From: Congzhengia sp045635085
GTDB taxonomy: Bacteria; Bacillota; Clostridia; UBA1381; UBA9506
NCBI GenBank assembly: GCA_045635085.1
Contig: JAZRBM010000004.1
Coordinates: forward strand, 124,001 to 188,000
Direction: 5' to 3'
DNA: 64,000 nucleotides
Shown here in pieces: positions 25,214 through 32,695 of this stretch (position 1 is its first letter; each line of letters opens with the position of its first letter). Both the position numbers and the translations under genes were made by a program. The notes under the pieces were generated by a model. The model made no database searches. It was not told the origin of the DNA and saw nothing but the letters and a program-made list of their open reading frames with translations.

Positions 25214-25375
25214 AATATCAACTCCTTTATGTCTTTTATTATAGCACAAAAATATTATAAAATCAATAAAATGTCAAAAATTATTTATCTAGACACTTTT
25301 ATATACCTTCAAAACCCGCATAAACACTGATTTTTTAGACAGAAAAATATTTTTTTCAAAAAGTTGGCTTTTTTC

Positions 25376-25404
25376 TTGACAAATACAGAAAAGTGTGTTA
25401 TAAT
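25376..25404 (+). promoter_or_regulatory. Consensus promoter of the rightward operon
   Basis: TTGACA (25376-25381), 17-base spacer, TATAAT (25399-25404): a perfect sigma-A promoter. Confidence 0.92.
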
Positions 25405-25882
25405 ATCAGTATAGTCAGAAAAGCGACTTGGTAAAATTGAAAAGTTACCTTTATTGCTGCTTTTGTTGATTTAAGTGAATAAAGATAGATTTGATGCTGC
25501 TTGACACATAAAAGTGTCAAGCTGAATCTCTTCAGTCAGTTAACTATCCTATATAACCCACCACTCAGAAAAGTTATAAATTATATGTGAGAGGTTGAAG
25601 TAAGAGGTATATAAGATATAACAAGGAAGAAATCATATTTTTTTTCATTATATTGATGGCAAAACATCAAGAACACATCATCTTACACAAGAAAGGAGAG
25701 ATAAATAGAAACAATAGAAACATGGACCTTGACAACTGAATATTGAAAAACCTATTTCCTTAAAACTTCTAAAGGGTAGTGTTCCCTTACCTTATATATA
25801 AAGGTAGAAAAACACAATATCAAGTAAAAAGTCCTACACAGTAGGCAAATAAATAATTATATTTTATAAGGAGGAACTTAAA
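25405..25882 (+). ncRNA. Long structured leader of the first element operon
   Basis: About 470 transcribed bases with no convincing gene. Hairpins: GCTTGACAC/GTGTCAAGC with a 6-base loop (25499-25522); AAGGG/CCCTT (25772-25788); TACCTT/AAGGTA (25788-25806). A segment CTTGACAACTGAATATT near 25,728 recalls leaders of other Gram-positive conjugative elements. No T-run terminator follows the hairpins. Could be a regulatory leader or a separate small RNA. Confidence 0.45.
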
Positions 25883-26341
25883 ATGAGTTCAAATTGTGTA
25901 TTTGTTAAAGTAAGTAAAAAAGATGGTTTTGTAAGAGAAAATAATTGGGAAGGACTTGGACACATTGGTTCAATGAGCTTTATGGAGTATTTAGAAGCCG
26001 TGTTAGGTTTACCTACATTAGAAAAAGGTGACTCTGTTTGTTTCTTATATGATGATAAGACAGAGTACGTTGACATTAAGGAAAATGAGGATTTTGAAAC
26101 CTATGTAAAGGTAAAATTATCTAAATCAAATGACTTTTTATTCAATAAGTGTAATGAAAGGATAAACTACAGAATGTCTAAAGAAAGATTATCAAATATG
26201 TTTGATAGATTTGATAAGTGGTCAGAGGACAAGTCACCAGAAGAAATAATATGGATTAAAAAACTTTTAGAGAAACTTAAAACATTTGTCAATGAAGTTG
26301 ATTTTAAAAGAGAAAATATGATATTCAGTTATCATTATTAA
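25883..26341 (+). CDS. Hypothetical protein, tandem paralogue 1
   Basis: 152 residues, no family recognised. It begins MSSNCVFVKVSKKDGFVREN and ends in VDFKRENMIFSYHY. Together with the next gene it forms a tandem pair that aligns end to end (VFVKVSK.DGFVRENNW, DFETYVKV, NYRM, KWS.DKSPEEI, EVDFK). The two are diverged enough not to be a recent copy. Acidic, soluble, mixed alpha-beta. GGAGGAACTT precedes the ATG. It is the first gene after the leader, a place often taken by regulatory or anti-defence early genes of such elements; that is inference. Confidence 0.7.
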   Translation: MSSNCVFVKVSKKDGFVRENNWEGLGHIGSMSFMEYLEAVLGLPTLEKGDSVCFLYDDKTEYVDIKENEDFETYVKVKLSKSNDFLFNKCNERINYRMSKERLSNMFDRFDKWSEDKSPEEIIWIKKLLEKLKTFVNEVDFKRENMIFSYHY

Positions 26342-26356
26342 TATGGAGGGTTAGAT

Positions 26357-26815
26357 ATGAGTGTTAAATGTATGTTTGTTAAAGTAAGTAAACAGGATGG
26401 TTTTGTTAGGGAGAACAATTGGCAGCATGTAGGTATCATTGGTTGTTCTGATTTTATAGGTTATATTGATGATGCCATAGACTTAAATGGATTAGATATA
26501 GGAGATTCTATATGTATCATTGATAAGGATAAGGAAAAGTATTATGACATCTTATCCCAAAATGATTTTGAGACTTTTGTAAAAGTTAGAGAGGATATAA
26601 TTGGTGACCTTTTGCTTGGAAATATGAATGAAGAAGTCAATTATAGACTGACTCCTAAAAGAATAAAGGCTATTTGTAAAGGATTTAAGAAATGGTCTAA
26701 AAACAAGTCAGCAGAGGAAATTACTTCAATGAGAAGTATGTTAGAACAATTTAAGGACTTACTCAAAGAAGTTGATTTTAAGACAGAATATTTAGTATTC
26801 AGTTTTGATTATTAA
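26357..26815 (+). CDS. Hypothetical protein, tandem paralogue 2
   Basis: 152 residues, same length as its neighbour and aligned throughout: MFVKVSKQDGFVRENNWQHV, NDFETFVKV, VNYRLTPKR, KWSKNKSAEEI and the ending EVDFKTEYLVFSFDY. Sits 15 bases after paralogue 1; GGAGGGTTAG precedes the ATG. No catalytic motif seen. The pair arose by duplication and then diverged, perhaps to act on different partners. Confidence 0.7.
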   Translation: MSVKCMFVKVSKQDGFVRENNWQHVGIIGCSDFIGYIDDAIDLNGLDIGDSICIIDKDKEKYYDILSQNDFETFVKVREDIIGDLLLGNMNEEVNYRLTPKRIKAICKGFKKWSKNKSAEEITSMRSMLEQFKDLLKEVDFKTEYLVFSFDY

Positions 26816-26832
26816 GAAAGGTGGATTTAAGA

Positions 26833-27207
26833 ATGAGTAAGATTAAGAAAAATCACAAGAGAAATCACAAGAAAATTATTAAGTTAAAGGAGACAAAGAA
26901 AATGAGAAAGTATGGTAATGAAGAGTTTGTAAATACAGAGTTTGGTGTAAGTCAGGAAAGTTTTCTGTACTTCTTTAATGAAGCAAAGAAGTATATAAAG
27001 GAAGTAAATAATTCTAATGCTTTTGCAGCAAAGCTTCATCTTGGTTTATCAATAATTGAGGCTAATAAAGATAAAATGCCTTTTTATGAAGGTCTTTTAG
27101 GTCGCAGAATTGTAACACCAGAGGATATAGTGGCTTATGCGCTTACTATTGAGTTGTTAGTTATTCAGGAAAGATTAAATGAATTAGAAGCAAAGAGAGG
27201 AGCATAA
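26833..27207 (+). CDS. Hypothetical protein with basic N-terminus
   Basis: 124 residues. The first 25 are strongly basic (MSKIKKNHKRNHKKIIKLKE), then a helical domain with ESFLYFFNEAKKYIKEVN and LHLGLSIIEANKDKMPFYEG. Start ATG 26833 has AAAGGTGG 8 bases upstream. A later start at the second Met of MRKYGNEEF is also possible. No family recognised. Part of the tightly packed first operon. Confidence 0.6.
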   Translation: MSKIKKNHKRNHKKIIKLKETKKMRKYGNEEFVNTEFGVSQESFLYFFNEAKKYIKEVNNSNAFAAKLHLGLSIIEANKDKMPFYEGLLGRRIVTPEDIVAYALTIELLVIQERLNELEAKRGA

Positions 27208-27211
27208 TGTA

Positions 27212-27610
27212 ATGGATAAAAATAAGGTTAAGAAACTAAATTGTGAAAATAAAAGAGAAATGGAGAAAAAGAATATGAGAAATAATGTAAATGGTTTACT
27301 CGTGGAGAGATTAAAAGAATTGGGAATTGATGGTTTTGCTGATGTACAAACAGTTAAGGAAGGGATTGGGTTAATATCAAGCAAGTATGTCTATAAAGAT
27401 AGAGTTGTATTGGTTGATAAGGAGAAACATTGTAGGCATATTCGTGACCTTACAGTTGAGGAAGCAGAAATGTTATATGACAGATTAGACTTAGTTTTAG
27501 AAATGAAACAGGCTTGTGATGCTGCAATAAAAAGATTGAAGGCAGAATATCAAAAATCTCTTGATAGAGCATTCATTAAGTTTGGTAGAGAAATTGAAGT
27601 AATTAAATAA
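27212..27610 (+). CDS. Hypothetical helical protein
   Basis: 132 residues; basic N-terminus (KNKVKKLNCENKREMEKKN), a short middle part, then a predicted coiled coil (VEEAEMLYDRLDLVLEMKQA to the end). GAGAGGAG is 8 bases upstream of ATG 27212. No family recognised. Gene spacing of 4 and 17 bases to its neighbours shows one operon. Confidence 0.6.
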   Translation: MDKNKVKKLNCENKREMEKKNMRNNVNGLLVERLKELGIDGFADVQTVKEGIGLISSKYVYKDRVVLVDKEKHCRHIRDLTVEEAEMLYDRLDLVLEMKQACDAAIKRLKAEYQKSLDRAFIKFGREIEVIK

Positions 27611-27627
27611 TTAGGGGGATTTAAATT

Positions 27628-27975
27628 ATGAGTAATAATGTAGTTAAAAAGTTTAGATTATCAGTATGGAAGGCAAATGCTTATGGTACTTGTGAATACA
27701 CAATACCTGTTGCATCATTGGAAGAGGCCTCATTGGTTTGGAATGTTCTTTCTCTTGACGACTTGATTGAGGAAAAGATGGGAGTTGCACCAGATTATAT
27801 GAGTACCATAATGGTTGAAAAATGGCATCCTCAACTTGAAGAATGGGTAGAAGCATTTGAGTATGATAGTGACAAAGCAGAGTTCAGAAAACTTTGCAAT
27901 CAGGAATTGGTTTCTCATTTGAGAAAAGTGTATGCAGCAGGCGAAGATACAGAGTTTGAAACAGAAGTAGCTTAA
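27628..27975 (+). CDS. Hypothetical acidic protein
   Basis: 115 residues, acidic, soluble. MSNNVVKKFRLSVWKANAYG begins a probable beta-rich domain (CEYTIPVASLEEASLVWNVL), ending EDTEFETEVA. AGGGGG precedes the ATG. No family recognised; neighbours are other small unknowns of the element's first operon. Confidence 0.6.
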   Translation: MSNNVVKKFRLSVWKANAYGTCEYTIPVASLEEASLVWNVLSLDDLIEEKMGVAPDYMSTIMVEKWHPQLEEWVEAFEYDSDKAEFRKLCNQELVSHLRKVYAAGEDTEFETEVA

Positions 27976-27992
27976 TGAAAGGTGGAATAGTA

Positions 27993-28418
27993 ATGAGTAA
28001 ATATCTTGTTTATAATTATTTTGCAAATAATAAGGGTAGTGGATTAACAAGAATGGATTATTGTGATAAGTCTGATATATCAACACAGATTGAATATAAG
28101 AAGTCAGAGTATCAATACCTAATGTCAAGAGTATGGAAAATGCTTAATAGACATGGTGGTTTTCCTGATATTAGTTGGGTAAACAGAAGAATAGTTGATG
28201 CAGAGGACAATCCTATATGTGGAGTATCAATTTTAAGTGTTTATGACAAAGGAAAGGGAAAATCAAGAGACCTAACATTAGAGGACTTAAAAGAACTAGA
28301 TGACCTTTTATCATCAGTTGAGGAAGTCTATCAAAAGGTTCTTGAAAGACAAAGAGAGTATCGCAGTATGTGTAAAGAAACAAAGTCTGCAATTCGCTCT
28401 TCTCTAAATATTTTTTAA
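27993..28418 (+). CDS. Hypothetical protein
   Basis: 141 residues: MSKYLVYNYFANNKGSGLTR, a central RVWKMLNRHGGFPDISW and a helical C-terminus (LTLEDLKELDDLLSSVEEVY). AAAGGTGG sits 8 bases before ATG 27993, which is preferred over an in-frame ATG at 27975 that overlaps the previous stop. No family recognised. Confidence 0.6.
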   Translation: MSKYLVYNYFANNKGSGLTRMDYCDKSDISTQIEYKKSEYQYLMSRVWKMLNRHGGFPDISWVNRRIVDAEDNPICGVSILSVYDKGKGKSRDLTLEDLKELDDLLSSVEEVYQKVLERQREYRSMCKETKSAIRSSLNIF

Positions 28419-28435
28419 AGGTGGTGGTGTGAAAT

Positions 28436-28483
28436 ATGCTTGTAAGTCAAGAGATAGTTAGTGCAAATCAGAAAAATATTTGA
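28436..28483 (+). CDS. Possible 15-codon leader peptide before a methyltransferase gene
   Basis: ATG 28436 to TGA 28483 encodes MLVSQEIVSANQKNI, preceded by AGGTGGTGG and ending 18 bases before the methyltransferase start. Short frames arise by chance; the good ribosome site is the only support. Confidence 0.3.
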   Translation: MLVSQEIVSANQKNI

Positions 28484-28501
28484 AAAAGGATGGTAGATTG
28501 A

Positions 28502-29170
28502 ATGAGTGATATTTTAAAATTGAATAGTGTGGTTTTAGGAGATTGTATGGATATTATGCCTTTAATGGCTGATAAATCAGTTAACTTAACATTAAGTGAT
28601 ATTCCGTATGATGGTGTTAACAGGAAATCAAATGGGTTGAGAAGTTTGGACAAAGGCAAAGCAGATATTATAACCTTTGACCTCAAGGATTTTCTTCAAG
28701 AGGTTTATAGAGTGACTTCGTCAACTATAATAATTTTCTGTGGACAAACTCAAGTAAGTACTATAATCTCTTTCTTTCAGGAAAAAGCAAAAAAAGATGG
28801 TGGTACTGTAAGACAGTTAATTTGGGAAAAGACAAATCCAAGTCCTATGAATGGACAACACTCTTATTTGTCAGGAATAGAGAATGCTGTGTATTTTAAG
28901 AAACCAAAAGGAACATTTAATGCCTTTTGTAAAAATACAGTTTTCAGACATCAGCATGGTAAGAGAAACCCTATAAATATAACTGAAAAGAACCATCAGT
29001 TATTAAAGGAGTTAATTGAGGACAACACAAACGTGGGAGATTTGATATTTGACCCATGTGCAGGTAGTGGTAGTACCCTTATGTGTGCAAGGGAATTAAA
29101 TAGGAATTATTTTGGTATAGAACTCAATCCAGAGTACTTTGAATATGCAGATACAAGAATGGCTGCTTAA
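28502..29170 (+). CDS. Orphan DNA methyltransferase (beta-class, N4/N6)
   Basis: 222 residues. Catalytic motif IV is SDIPYD (residues about 32-37), a DPPY variant, and the SAM-binding motif I FDPCAGSGST lies near residue 180, the order of beta-class amino-methyltransferases. Motif GIELNPEYF follows. It would methylate an adenine N6 or cytosine N4. No restriction endonuclease is adjacent, so it is probably protective, or an anti-restriction function of the element. GGATGG lies before the ATG. It shares no close similarity with the other three methyltransferases here. Confidence 0.88.
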   Translation: MSDILKLNSVVLGDCMDIMPLMADKSVNLTLSDIPYDGVNRKSNGLRSLDKGKADIITFDLKDFLQEVYRVTSSTIIIFCGQTQVSTIISFFQEKAKKDGGTVRQLIWEKTNPSPMNGQHSYLSGIENAVYFKKPKGTFNAFCKNTVFRHQHGKRNPINITEKNHQLLKELIEDNTNVGDLIFDPCAGSGSTLMCARELNRNYFGIELNPEYFEYADTRMAA

Positions 29171-29180
29171 TTAGAATTGA

Positions 29181-29210
29181 TGAAGCAGTTTAATCTACCT
29201 ATCTGCTTCA
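29181..29210 (+). terminator. Hairpin after first methyltransferase
   Basis: TGAAGCAG (29181-29188) with CTGCTTCA (29203-29210); A-rich rather than T-rich tail, so termination is doubtful. The rest of the 197-base gap to the next gene shows no clear promoter. Confidence 0.45.
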
Positions 29211-29366
29211 AAACAAAATAGGTATTTATAGATAGATATTATATTAAATTGAAAAACACATACAGCAATTATAGAGATTAAATATCTCAAGTGTTTTGTA
29301 TTTAAATTATAAATATCCTACATATAGAAATGAGGTAATATAGAGATTATTTAGGGAGGAATTAAA

Positions 29367-30095
29367 TTGAAGAGTATTGATTTATTTAATGGTGATTGTT
29401 TAGAGTTAATGGGTAATATTGAAGATAAAAGTGTAGATATGGTGTTATGTGATTTACCTTATGGAACAACGAAGTGTAAATGGGACATACATATACCTTT
29501 TGAAGAATTGTGGTCACAGTATAGTAGAATTGTTAAGGATAATGGTGCAGTTGTTTTATTTGCTAAGCAACCATTTACAACACAAATTATTAGTAGCAAT
29601 ATAAAAGATTTCAAATATTGCTTGATTTGGAAGAAAGATAACCACGATAATCCTACACAGGCAAAGAGAAGATTTTTGAATATCACAGAAGATATATGTG
29701 TTTTCTATAAATCTCAATGCACCTACAACCCTCAAGGGTTAGTCCCATTGAATAAGGTTGTAAAACAAGGACGTGGAGAAAGCCTTAGCCAATTAAATCC
29801 AAGACAATGTGCATATTATCAAGAGTTTACAAACTATCCTCGTAATATCTTGGAGTTCAAAAGGGATAAGCCTAATGTTCATCCCACACAGAAACCAGTT
29901 GCATTATTAGAGTATTTAATTAAAACATACACAAATGACGGTGATTTAGTATTAGATAATTGTATGGGTAGTGGTAGTACAGGAGTTGCCTGTGTAAACA
30001 CAAACAGAAGGTTTATAGGTATTGAAAAGGAACAAAAGTATTTTAATATCGCAGCTAATAGGATTTATGGTTGTGAATATGAAAAAGCAGCCTAA
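29367..30095 (+). CDS. Orphan DNA methyltransferase, duplicated copy A
   Basis: 242 residues. Motif IV CDLPYGTT (29-36) and motif I LDNCMGSGSTGVACV (about 202-216), beta-class order; also HPTQKPVALLEYLI, typical of N6-adenine enzymes. The start is TTG 29367, six bases after AGGGAGGA. A close paralogue lies 14 kb away at 43,839; long identical stretches such as CLIWKKDNHDNPTQAKRRF show a duplication. No nuclease partner. Probably acts on element or host DNA to escape restriction. Confidence 0.9.
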   Translation: MKSIDLFNGDCLELMGNIEDKSVDMVLCDLPYGTTKCKWDIHIPFEELWSQYSRIVKDNGAVVLFAKQPFTTQIISSNIKDFKYCLIWKKDNHDNPTQAKRRFLNITEDICVFYKSQCTYNPQGLVPLNKVVKQGRGESLSQLNPRQCAYYQEFTNYPRNILEFKRDKPNVHPTQKPVALLEYLIKTYTNDGDLVLDNCMGSGSTGVACVNTNRRFIGIEKEQKYFNIAANRIYGCEYEKAA

Positions 30096-30107
30096 GTTCA
30101 GAGGGTT

Positions 30108-30188
30108 TAGTGTTTGGTGTGAGCATATATACCTCCACCAAACACTATAACAAAAATCAACTATGGACAGATATTAGGACATAGTTGA
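30108..30188 (+). other. Two consecutive perfect hairpins in intergenic region
   Basis: TAGTGTTTGGTG with CACCAAACACTA (30108-30119, 30136-30147) and TCAACTATG with CATAGTTGA (30157-30165, 30180-30188). They lie between the methyltransferase stop and the next ribosome site; no T-run follows either, so processing or regulation is as likely as termination. Confidence 0.6.
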
Positions 30189-30235
30189 GCTATAAGTAAT
30201 AAGAAATTAAATATTTTTATAAGGAGTTGTTTAGA

Positions 30236-30790
30236 ATGAAATATATTTTAAAAACAGAAGTTAATTCAAAAGGTAATAAGGTTTTTTCCAAAGAGAGAAA
30301 TGGCAAAGGTTTTCTTTATTTAGCAAAGAATGAAGCAGGTGTTGTTAGCAAGGTTGATAAAAAATGGATTTTGAATAATCAGATTGATATTCTAAATCTT
30401 GGTGTGTCAGAAGATAATGCTATTTATCCAGCAACAGATTTAAGAAAGAGAAAAAAATTACCTTATGGTATGGTTAGGTGTGGAGCCTGCGGTGAAGTTG
30501 TATGGGAAAATAACTCCTATACCTTTCATAAAAATGGAACAACATATGATGACATTATAATCTGTGATAACTGTAACCGTTATGGTTATGATGGTTATGT
30601 TACTTGTCGTGGATGTAATATTAATCCTTGTTGGGTAAAGTCAAATAAACTTTATGAGGTAGCAGGTTCAGGTTATAACGATGATGAAAATCTGGTTTGT
30701 GATGAGTTTATAGGCAACTATAATTACTGTGAAAATTGTGATGTATATTATTCTGATAATTATGATAGATGTCCTAATTGTGGAAAGTAA
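30236..30790 (+). CDS. Zinc-ribbon protein with shared N-terminal module
   Basis: 184 residues. Residues 1-62 (MKYILKTEVNSKGNKVFSKE ... LNLGVSEDNAIY) form a module also found at the start of the LPD1 protein (32,696) and, more diverged, of the minus-strand protein at 37,393. The rest holds five CxxC pairs: CGAC, CDNC, CRGC, CENC, CPNC, so two or more zinc ribbons, including an acidic, tyrosine-rich tail. AAGGAG precedes ATG 30236. Function unknown; the module may be a targeting or protein-protein domain. Confidence 0.65.
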   Translation: MKYILKTEVNSKGNKVFSKERNGKGFLYLAKNEAGVVSKVDKKWILNNQIDILNLGVSEDNAIYPATDLRKRKKLPYGMVRCGACGEVVWENNSYTFHKNGTTYDDIIICDNCNRYGYDGYVTCRGCNINPCWVKSNKLYEVAGSGYNDDENLVCDEFIGNYNYCENCDVYYSDNYDRCPNCGK

Positions 30791-30799
30791 TACATAGGT

Positions 30800-30827
30800 G
30801 TAAAGGACTGCTTAAGCAGTCCTTTAC
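30800..30827 (+). terminator. Perfect 28-base palindromic hairpin
   Basis: Arms GTAAAGGACTGC and GCAGTCCTTTAC around TTAA. Strong, symmetrical, but no T-run. It separates two zinc-ribbon genes. Confidence 0.55.
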
Positions 30828-30861
30828 AAAAGAAATTATTAGTTAAGAGAGGTAAAGTTTA

Positions 30862-31107
30862 ATGAATGAAAAATATATTTGTGCTATGTGTGGTAATGTG
30901 GTAAAGAAAGACAATATCAAGGTAATAGAGCATCTTAGTAGAGAAGTTATTGTTTGCAATGATTGTTTTAATCATTGGGGAGAAGATTTAATGTGTAATT
31001 TTACACCATGCCCTAACTGTGAAGAATGGGTTTTCTGTCAAGATATTCAATGTAATCATTGTGGTTATGAGTACAAAGAGGATGAGGAAGAATTATGGTA
31101 TTCATAA
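30862..31107 (+). CDS. Small zinc-ribbon protein
   Basis: 81 residues with four CxxC pairs (CAMC, CNDC, CPNC, CNHC) and an acidic tail EYKEDEEELWYS. Two zinc sites are likely. GAGAGG precedes the ATG. Together with the preceding gene it suggests nucleic-acid or protein binding, but no family was recognised. Confidence 0.6.
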   Translation: MNEKYICAMCGNVVKKDNIKVIEHLSREVIVCNDCFNHWGEDLMCNFTPCPNCEEWVFCQDIQCNHCGYEYKEDEEELWYS

Positions 31108-31186
31108 AATATTATAGTTTCTGTAAGAAAAATAAAGAGCTTAAGGTTCATTTAAAAGAAATAGTTAATATGGAAGGATGAAAATA

Positions 31187-31690
31187 ATGTATAGTGTAGA
31201 TTTTATTGAAAGAATTGAATGGATAACAGATAGTTTAGATAGTAGTGGTATGCTCTTTTATGATGAAGATAGCCATGAATATACCACAGGTGAAGGTACT
31301 TTAGATACCTGCTTTTATTTTGAAGATATTAATTATATTTTAGGTTATCTTAAAGAGAATTATCAGAAGAGAAAAGGTCTTTATAAAGTAAGTTGGCTTG
31401 GAAATCCTGTTGGTCTTGCAGTTGGTTATGATAAGTTAAGAGAGTTAGTAAGTTATTTAAAGGCAAATATCAGAAGTATGGAAGAATGTAGGTATAATGA
31501 CCTTAAGTTAGATATTGAGAAAGAAAAAACAAAACTTTTCAATATGGAGTTCTACGGTGCAGATGAAAGCAAAATAGCAGGTAAGAAAAACCTGATAGTT
31601 CACCTTGAAGAAGAATTAAAGAACTTCTGGAAACAAGTAGATGAAGATTTTAAAGATAAGAGATTATTTAATATTGAGAAAATTAGATAA
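31187..31690 (+). CDS. Hypothetical acidic protein
   Basis: 167 residues; MYSVDFIERIEWITDSLDSS begins an acidic N-terminal half, a helical C-terminal half includes LKLDIEKEKTKLFNMEFYG and HLEEELKNFWKQVDEDFKD. ATG 31187 is preferred because GGAAGG lies 10 bases before it; ATG 31178 would be too close to that site. No family recognised. Confidence 0.55.
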   Translation: MYSVDFIERIEWITDSLDSSGMLFYDEDSHEYTTGEGTLDTCFYFEDINYILGYLKENYQKRKGLYKVSWLGNPVGLAVGYDKLRELVSYLKANIRSMEECRYNDLKLDIEKEKTKLFNMEFYGADESKIAGKKNLIVHLEEELKNFWKQVDEDFKDKRLFNIEKIR

Positions 31691-31701
31691 GGGGGATTTA
31701 A

Positions 31702-32343
31702 ATGATTTTTGTAGATATAGAGGGGAAAAAGGTGGTCGATTATTCAGTTGTTCGTGACAATGGGAGAAAAAATGTAATTCTTCTTAATCCCGCAGAATAT
31801 TTTATATATCAGACTGCAAAGAAGAATAAATTGTCGCCAGAAGATGTCTGTTATGATTTGGATAATGCAGATGAGTTTGTTCGCTACAGTAGATTAGGAG
31901 AGCTAATTTCGTCATTCTTTTCAGAGTTTGTTGGCTTACTTTGTGGAATGGATGAAGATATGTTTAAGAAATTATTCAAGAAAAATATCGTTCTCCAAGT
32001 TCCATTTTCTGAAACTGATATGGAAAAGATAGATTGTGTGTTGTGGTCAGTATTTAGTGATTTGGGTGACATTGTAGTTGAAGAACAAAAAGATATACCA
32101 GCATCAGAAAGAAAAAAATATTTGATTAAGGATATTAAACATCTTTTATTTGATAGGTTAAATGTAGAATTAGATTGTAATGAAACTGATGAAGAGTTAT
32201 ATAATAAGTATGTTGATGAAGATAAACATTCTTTAATTAGAGAAGCAGAAAAGGTAATATGGGATGCAAAATATCCAATTAAAAAGTTTATTACTGATAA
32301 TTTCAACTTGAATGATATTAGAGATAAAATACATAATTTATAA
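31702..32343 (+). CDS. Hypothetical protein
   Basis: 213 residues, acidic, soluble: MIFVDIEGKKVVDYSVVRDN, then NPAEYFIYQTAKKNKLSPED and a helical C-terminus (EADKH-type charged helices). GGGGG lies 7 bases before the ATG. No family and no catalytic motif recognised. Follows its neighbour by 11 bases. Confidence 0.6.
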   Translation: MIFVDIEGKKVVDYSVVRDNGRKNVILLNPAEYFIYQTAKKNKLSPEDVCYDLDNADEFVRYSRLGELISSFFSEFVGLLCGMDEDMFKKLFKKNIVLQVPFSETDMEKIDCVLWSVFSDLGDIVVEEQKDIPASERKKYLIKDIKHLLFDRLNVELDCNETDEELYNKYVDEDKHSLIREAEKVIWDAKYPIKKFITDNFNLNDIRDKIHNL

Positions 32344-32361
32344 TTATAGGGGGAAAGTATA

Positions 32362-32631
32362 TTGGCTAAAAGAATGTTAAATGAAGAAATTGTTGCACAC
32401 GATTTTCTTGGATTTATAATTATAAATAAGGAATTAAAAGAGAGAAATCGTTCATGGTATGAGAAGTGGTTAAATGATGGGAAATATCTTTTAAGAGATA
32501 AAAGAGGTAGAGATTTTGCAGATAGAATTGAAGATATATCCTCACGAGAGATTAAATCTGATTATGAAATAGTTTGTTTTGCTATGGCAGTATTTCAAAG
32601 TTATATGTTCATAAAAAATGCAGAGAGATAA
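32362..32631 (+). CDS. Hypothetical protein with TTG start
   Basis: 89 residues, MAKRMLNEEIVAHDFLGFII onwards, basic-acidic alternation and a C-terminal helix EIVCFAMAVFQSYMFIKNAE. The start is TTG 32362 with AGGGGG 8 bases upstream; the ATG four codons later has no site. A terminator follows, closing this group of unknown genes. Confidence 0.55.
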   Translation: MAKRMLNEEIVAHDFLGFIIINKELKERNRSWYEKWLNDGKYLLRDKRGRDFADRIEDISSREIKSDYEIVCFAMAVFQSYMFIKNAER

Positions 32632-32640
32632 TTTAAATAA

Positions 32641-32673
32641 GGTGGTGGTCGTTATTTGACCCCACCTTTTTTC
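32641..32673 (+). terminator. Intrinsic terminator
   Basis: GGTGG-T-GGTC paired with GACC-CCACC (32641-32650, 32658-32666), 7-base loop, then TTTTTT. Confidence 0.75.
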
Positions 32674-32695
32674 TATTTTTAAGGAGTGATTTAGA

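Noticed and set aside
20340..25250. Temperate prophage instead of conjugative element
   Set aside because: The integrase-XRE arrangement fits both, but the 43 kb contain no capsid, portal, terminase, tail or lysis gene and do contain a HerA/VirB4-like ATPase, pilin-like and par genes.
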